Positions 12,927-16,462 of a stretch of 16,462 nt of DNA are shown here, one piece after another (within the stretch, counting starts at the first letter, position 1; each line of letters begins with the position of its first letter). The DNA comes from Evtepia sp. (GTDB lineage Bacteria > Bacillota > Clostridia > Oscillospirales > Oscillospiraceae). The notes beneath the pieces were generated by a model that saw only the letters and a list, made by a program, of their open reading frames with translations, did no database searches and was not told the DNA's origin. A program made the position numbers and the translations under genes. The stretch lies in NCBI GenBank assembly GCA_020025735.1, contig JAHHRP010000029.1, positions 1 through 16,462 of the forward strand, written 5' to 3'.

Positions 12927-15521
12927 ATGAATGCTGAAAAACTGACCCAGAAATCTGCCCAAGCCATCCGCACGGCCCAGGAGATCGCACAAGAATACGG
13001 CAATCCCCAGATCGAACAGATCCACCTGCTTTGGGCCTTGCTTCAGGATGCTGAGGGGCTGATCCCCCAGCTCCTGGCAGGAATGGGAATCACCGTCCCC
13101 TCTCTCCAGGCCGCCGCAAAGGACCTGCTGGAACGCCAGCCCAGGGTCTCCTCTTCCGGCCATGAGCCAGGAAGAATCTATATCTCCGGCGAAACAGAAA
13201 AAGCCCTCAGCCGGGCCGAAAAAATTGCCGGGGAGATGAAGGATGACTTCACCTCCGTGGAACATCTCTTCCTGGGCCTGCTGGACACCGCCGACCGCGC
13301 CCTGTCCCAGCTCTTTTCTGACTACCGCATCACCCGGGAAGGCGCCTTACAAGCCCTCACCTCCGTGCGAGGCAATCAGCGGGTGACCTCCGACAACCCT
13401 GAGGAAACCTATGGCGCCCTGAAAAAATATGGCTCCGATCTGGTGGAACGGGCCCGCCAGAATAAGCTGGACCCAGTCATTGGTCGGGATGACGAGATCC
13501 GCAATGTCATCCGCATCCTGAGCCGGAAAAGCAAAAACAACCCTGTCCTCATCGGGGAACCCGGTGTGGGCAAGACCGCCATTGCCGAAGGGCTGGCCCA
13601 GCGGATCGTCAAGGGTGACGTCCCCGCTTCCCTGAAAGACAAAACCATCTTTGCCCTGGATATGGGTGCTTTGGTGGCCGGTGCCAAGTATCGAGGGGAA
13701 TTTGAGGAGCGCCTAAAAGCCGTCCTCAACGAAGTAAAAAAATCCGAGGGGAACATCCTCCTCTTTATCGACGAGCTGCACACCATCGTCGGCGCCGGCA
13801 AGACCGAGGGCGCCATGGACGCAGGCAACCTCCTAAAACCCATGTTGGCTCGCGGAGAACTGCACTGCATTGGGGCCACCACCCTCAATGAGTACCGCCA
13901 ATACATCGAAAAAGACGCCGCCTTGGAACGCCGCTTCCAGCCCGTCACCGTCAACGAACCTACGGTAGAGGACACCATTGCCATCCTCCGCGGTCTAAAA
14001 GAACGCTATGAGGTCTTTCACGGCGTAAAAATCCAGGACGGAGCCATTATTGCTGCGGCTACCCTCTCCAACCGCTACATCACCGACCGGTTCCTGCCTG
14101 ACAAGGCCATCGACCTCATTGACGAAGCCTGTGCCCTTATCCGCACAGAGATCGACTCCATGCCCACGGAGCTGGATGTCATCCAGCGAAAGATCATCCA
14201 GCACGAGATCGAGGAAGCTGCCTTGAAAAAGGAAACCGACCGTCTTTCCCAGGAGCATCTGGCAGAGATCCAGAAAGAGCTGTCGGATATGCGAGAGGAA
14301 TTTAAGGCCAAGAAAGCCCAGTGGGACAACGAAAAGGATGCCATCGGCAAAGTCCAGCAGCTCCGCGCAGATCTGGAAAGCGCCAACGCCGAACTGGAAA
14401 AAGCCCAGCGCGAGTACGATCTAAACCGCGCAGCCGAACTGCAATACGGCAAAATTCCCTCCTTACGCAAGGCGTTGGAGGCCGAGGAACAGATCGCCGC
14501 AGACAGCAAAGCCCATTCCCTGCTGCGAGACAAAGTAACCGAGGAAGAGATCGCCCGGATCATTGAGCGCTGGACAGGCATCCCCGTCGCCAAACTCATG
14601 GAGGGAGAACGGGAAAAACTCCTCCATTTGGAAGACATTCTCCACCGGCGGGTGGTGGGGCAAGAGGAAGCCGTGCGGCTGGTTTCCGAGGCCATCCTCC
14701 GCAGCCGGGCAGGGATCGCCGACCCGGATAAACCCATTGGTTCTTTCCTCTTCCTAGGCCCCACAGGTGTGGGCAAGACGGAACTGGCCAAAACCCTGGC
14801 AGAAGCACTGTTTGACTCGGAACGCAATCTGGTGCGGATTGATATGTCTGAGTATATGGAAAAATTCTCCGTCTCCCGCCTCATCGGTGCCCCTCCCGGC
14901 TATGTGGGCTATGAAGAAGGCGGGCAGCTGACCGAAGCGGTCCGGCGCAAGCCCTACTCCGTGGTCCTCTTTGACGAAGTCGAGAAAGCCCACCCAGATG
15001 TGTTTAACATCCTCCTGCAAGTGCTGGACGATGGGCGCATCACCGACAGCCAGGGCCGGACTGTGGACTTCAAAAACACCATCCTGATCCTGACCTCGAA
15101 CCTTGGCTCTCAATACTTGCTGGAAGGGATCAACGATCAGGGTGAAATCTCTGACGAGGCCAAGGTTCAGGTAGACCAGCTTTTGAAACAGTCCTTCCGG
15201 CCGGAATTCCTCAACCGTTTGGATGAAGTGGTCTGCTACAAGCCTCTGACCAAAGAGAACATCACTGCCATTGTGGATCTGCTTATTGCGGGGCTGAACA
15301 AGCGGCTGGCTGACAAACAGCTCCATGTTGTCCTTACCCCTGCCGCCAAGACGTACCTCATTGACAACGGCTATGATCCCCTCTACGGTGCCCGGCCTCT
15401 GCGCCGCTTCCTCCAGCACACGGTGGAAACCCTGGTGGGCCGAAAGATGATCGCCGATGAGGTGGCCCCAGGCAGCACCCTTACTGTGGATTGTGTCAGC
15501 GATGCATTGGTGGTCCGCTGA
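12927..15521 (+). CDS. clpB: ClpB AAA+ protein disaggregase
   Basis: ClpB is a hexameric cytoplasmic ATPase that pulls proteins out of aggregates with DnaK and small heat-shock proteins. The frame opens at 12864, but the ATG at 12927 is chosen: it follows AAAGGAG and begins MNAEKLTQKS, the usual ClpB N-terminus. The 864-residue length is typical. In order are the N domain (1-150), NBD1 with Walker A GEPGVGKT (210-217), Walker B LLFIDE (278-283) and pore loop KYRGEFEER, the coiled-coil M domain (about 409-525), and NBD2 with Walker A GPTGVGKT (611-618), Walker B VVLFDE (679-684) and pore loop GYVGY. The full-length M domain and the lack of a visible ClpP-binding loop distinguish it from ClpA and ClpC. 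The start spacing is slightly long (11 nt). All catalytic residues are present. Confidence 0.96.
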   Translation: MNAEKLTQKSAQAIRTAQEIAQEYGNPQIEQIHLLWALLQDAEGLIPQLLAGMGITVPSLQAAAKDLLERQPRVSSSGHEPGRIYISGETEKALSRAEKIAGEMKDDFTSVEHLFLGLLDTADRALSQLFSDYRITREGALQALTSVRGNQRVTSDNPEETYGALKKYGSDLVERARQNKLDPVIGRDDEIRNVIRILSRKSKNNPVLIGEPGVGKTAIAEGLAQRIVKGDVPASLKDKTIFALDMGALVAGAKYRGEFEERLKAVLNEVKKSEGNILLFIDELHTIVGAGKTEGAMDAGNLLKPMLARGELHCIGATTLNEYRQYIEKDAALERRFQPVTVNEPTVEDTIAILRGLKERYEVFHGVKIQDGAIIAAATLSNRYITDRFLPDKAIDLIDEACALIRTEIDSMPTELDVIQRKIIQHEIEEAALKKETDRLSQEHLAEIQKELSDMREEFKAKKAQWDNEKDAIGKVQQLRADLESANAELEKAQREYDLNRAAELQYGKIPSLRKALEAEEQIAADSKAHSLLRDKVTEEEIARIIERWTGIPVAKLMEGEREKLLHLEDILHRRVVGQEEAVRLVSEAILRSRAGIADPDKPIGSFLFLGPTGVGKTELAKTLAEALFDSERNLVRIDMSEYMEKFSVSRLIGAPPGYVGYEEGGQLTEAVRRKPYSVVLFDEVEKAHPDVFNILLQVLDDGRITDSQGRTVDFKNTILILTSNLGSQYLLEGINDQGEISDEAKVQVDQLLKQSFRPEFLNRLDEVVCYKPLTKENITAIVDLLIAGLNKRLADKQLHVVLTPAAKTYLIDNGYDPLYGARPLRRFLQHTVETLVGRKMIADEVAPGSTLTVDCVSDALVVR

Positions 15522-15590
15522 TCTCTCACCCCTACGCCTTCCCTCTATCCAGATTGATGAAACATACCGCCATTTTTCGTGACACACGAG

Positions 15591-15630
15591 AAGCCCCTTG
15601 TTTTCCATTCAGGAAAACAAGGGGCTTTTT
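15591..15630 (+). terminator. Strong terminator of the hsp20-clpB unit
   Basis: A perfect 16-bp stem, AAGCCCCTTGTTTTCC (15591-15606) with its complement (15612-15627), has a 5-nt loop and is followed by TTT. It lies 69 nt after the clpB stop codon. Confidence 0.9.
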
Positions 15631-15745
15631 GATGGTTCCCTTACTATTTTTTGAAAACAGGCTTAGCAATGCGCTGTTATCACAACTTGAATCCCATCTC
15701 TTTCCCTGCTTTCATACAACATCCTAAAAAGCCCAGAAATCCACC

Positions 15746-15791
15746 AAAAAGGGCCGTTTCAAAAAAGTGTACTTTTTTGAAACGGCTCTTT
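15746..15791 (+). terminator. Second long hairpin, terminator-like in both directions
   Basis: The arms AAAAAGGGCCGTTTCAAAAA and its complement form a stem of about 22 bp with one G-U pair, centred on AGTGTACT. T-runs flank it on both strands. It lies 115 nt after the first terminator, so it insulates csrA from clpB. The 416-nt gap 15522-15937 contains these two hairpins, an AT-rich stretch and the csrA promoter; I see no gene in it. Confidence 0.7.
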
Positions 15792-15845
15792 TTGAATCTC
15801 TTCACTTGTTTTTTCGACAATTTTTCTGGAAAAATAAGATGTTTT

Positions 15846-15874
15846 TTGCACAATTTTTGCTTTTTGTCTAATTA
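15846..15874 (+). promoter_or_regulatory. Candidate promoter of csrA
   Basis: TTGCAC (15846-15851) and TAATTA (15869-15874) are 17 bp apart in an AT-rich region. Another -10 candidate, TATACA, overlaps at 15873-15878. I see no sigma-D (flagellar) promoter of the TAAA-N15-GCCGATAA form here or before flagellin. Confidence 0.45.
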
Positions 15875-15913
15875 TACAAAAGTACACCTTTCAAAATTAT
15901 GGGAGCAATACCA

Positions 15914-15929
15914 CCTCAAGGATTGGAGG
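15914..15929 (+). promoter_or_regulatory. Hairpin with AAGGAT loop masking the csrA Shine-Dalgarno
   Basis: CCTC (15914-15917) can pair with GAGG (15926-15929), which is the core of the csrA Shine-Dalgarno. The loop AAGGATTG contains AGGAT, the core of the CsrA RNA-binding consensus. A CsrA dimer or the hairpin alone could limit csrA translation. The stem is only 4 bp. Confidence 0.4.
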
Positions 15930-15937
15930 GAAACGCA

Positions 15938-16183
15938 ATGTTGACATTGGCAGTGCGAAACGGAGAATACATCACCATCGGGCCGGATATCGTCGTGAAA
16001 TTTTTCAAGACGGGTTCCGTCTACTCCGTGGGGATCGAAGCCCCAAAGGAGCTGGTGATTTCCCGAGAAAAACTCTTTGAGCGGGAGAATGCAACCCCGT
16101 CCTGTATCCAGCGGCTGGAACAAACGCCGCTTACAAAAAAAGATTTCAGTCAGAAACGCCGAAAGAATGGTGGTTCTGTTTGA
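15938..16183 (+). CDS. csrA: CsrA-family RNA-binding translational regulator
   Basis: CsrA is a small dimeric RNA-binding protein that blocks translation by covering GGA motifs near ribosome binding sites; in Bacillus it represses flagellin. The ATG at 15938 follows TTGGAGGG and gives 81 residues; the frame extends to 15899, but that region lacks CsrA similarity. Residues 1-50 match the five-strand CsrA fold: MLTLAVRNGE, ITIGPDIVV, VGIEAPKELVISREKLF. Arg43 corresponds to the RNA-contacting Arg44 of E. coli CsrA, and Arg7 is kept. Position 6, usually Arg, is Val. The C-terminal tail (52-81) is basic and longer than in E. coli. It lies 118 nt upstream of flagellin, like the Bacillus csrA-hag order. 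The antagonist gene fliW is not adjacent; clpB occupies the upstream side. Confidence 0.82.
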   Translation: MLTLAVRNGEYITIGPDIVVKFFKTGSVYSVGIEAPKELVISREKLFERENATPSCIQRLEQTPLTKKDFSQKRRKNGGSV

Positions 16184-16256
16184 AATAAACATCCCAGGGA
16201 ATTTCGCGGCCTGCCCGGCCGGCTACGGGCCAGCGAGGCACCCATCCACCCACGGC

Positions 16257-16293
16257 CCGGACTGAAGGATAAGTCCGGCGAATGACGAAAGGA
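16257..16293 (+). promoter_or_regulatory. CsrA-binding sites in the flagellin leader RNA
   Basis: CCGGACT (16257-16263) and AGTCCGG (16272-16278) form a 7-bp stem with loop GAAGGATA, presenting AGGA in a loop as CsrA prefers. A second GGA (16291-16293) forms part of the flagellin Shine-Dalgarno AAAGGA (16288-16293), 8 nt before the ATG. Two sites, one in a hairpin and one on the Shine-Dalgarno, match the layout established for Bacillus hag. A further GGGA occurs at 16195-16198. Confidence 0.7.
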
Positions 16294-16301
16294 ATTGCAT
16301 T

Positions 16302-16462
16302 ATGAGAATTCAGCACAATATTATGGCGATGAACGCCTATCGCAACTACAACACCAACACATCCTCTCTGTCTAAGAACCTGGAGAAGCTGTCCTCCGGT
16401 TACAAGATCAACCGCGCTGGTGACGATGCTGCCGGTCTGGCGATCTCTGAGAAGATGCGTGC
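16302..16462 (+). CDS. hag: Flagellin, 5' part, cut by the window edge
   Basis: The visible 53 codons encode the conserved N-terminal D0/D1 segment of flagellin, the filament subunit exported through the flagellar type III system: MRIQHNIMAMNAYRNYN, LSKNLEKLSSGYKINRAGDDA and AGLAISEKMR. The ATG follows AAAGGA at 8 nt. The rest of the gene lies to the right of the window, so its length and variable domain are unknown. The upstream csrA gene and leader structure indicate post-transcriptional control. No flagellar sigma-factor promoter was found in the 118-nt spacer, so it may be transcribed with csrA or from a promoter I could not recognise. Confidence 0.93.
   Translation, partial: MRIQHNIMAMNAYRNYNTNTSSLSKNLEKLSSGYKINRAGDDAAGLAISEKMR

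Noticed and set aside
14075..14884. 269-residue minus-strand frame within clpB
   Set aside because: Ser/Arg-rich low-complexity translation typical of an antisense frame of a Glu/Lys-rich gene.
14754..15608. 284-residue minus-strand frame over the 3' end of clpB
   Set aside because: Antisense to the conserved NBD2 region of clpB, begins inside the terminator region, and has no supporting motif.
1..16462. Defence system, prophage or mobile element
   Set aside because: No integrase, transposase, recombinase, restriction, toxin-antitoxin or CRISPR-type gene or repeat is present; all genes are of housekeeping, stress, signalling, sporulation or motility type.

Overview
The window looks like a core chromosomal stretch from a motile, endospore-forming, anaerobic Clostridia-class Firmicute of moderately high GC. 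This is inferred from gene content: rubrerythrin, SpoIID, a clostridial-type NifS/NifU pair, a CIRCE-controlled hsp20-clpB locus, and csrA directly upstream of flagellin. A motile member of the Oscillospiraceae (Flavonifractor/Intestinimonas-like) would fit, but the species cannot be fixed from sequence alone. I see no insertion sequence, prophage, CRISPR array, tRNA or rRNA gene.

Layout. Positions 1-3982 hold a leftward small lipoprotein with LEA-like helical repeats, then rightward rubrerythrin, a second lipoprotein with an acidic Pro/Glu-rich repeat tail, and a deoC / metallo-beta-lactamase-fold pair overlapping by 4 nt. Positions 4091-11927 are all leftward. Read in transcription order they are an aminotransferase, an OmpR-type response regulator and its histidine kinase (4-nt overlap), spoIID followed closely by a HAD phosphatase, and nifS-nifU (14-nt overlap). 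Most of these units have their own recognisable promoter and terminator. From 12101 the strand is rightward: a CIRCE element, a leader of about 200 nt, hsp20, a GC-rich hairpin, clpB, two strong terminators, csrA, and the 5' end of a flagellin gene cut by the window edge.

How the genes work together. NifS supplies sulfur to the NifU scaffold for Fe-S clusters; rubrerythrin protects against peroxide. Hsp20 and ClpB form a hold-and-disaggregate pair under an HrcA-type operator. CsrA and flagellin form a post-transcriptional module: the flagellin leader contains a hairpin with an AGGAT loop plus a GGA in the Shine-Dalgarno sequence, the arrangement known for CsrA control of flagellin (hag) in Bacillus. 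SpoIID is a lytic transglycosylase of sporulation engulfment.

I found no clearly new multi-gene system. The most interesting signals are regulatory: the CsrA sites in the flagellin leader and possibly in the csrA leader, a terminator-like hairpin between the spoIID promoter and its start, a palindrome over the likely nifS transcription start, and 11-bp direct repeats upstream of the two-component promoter.
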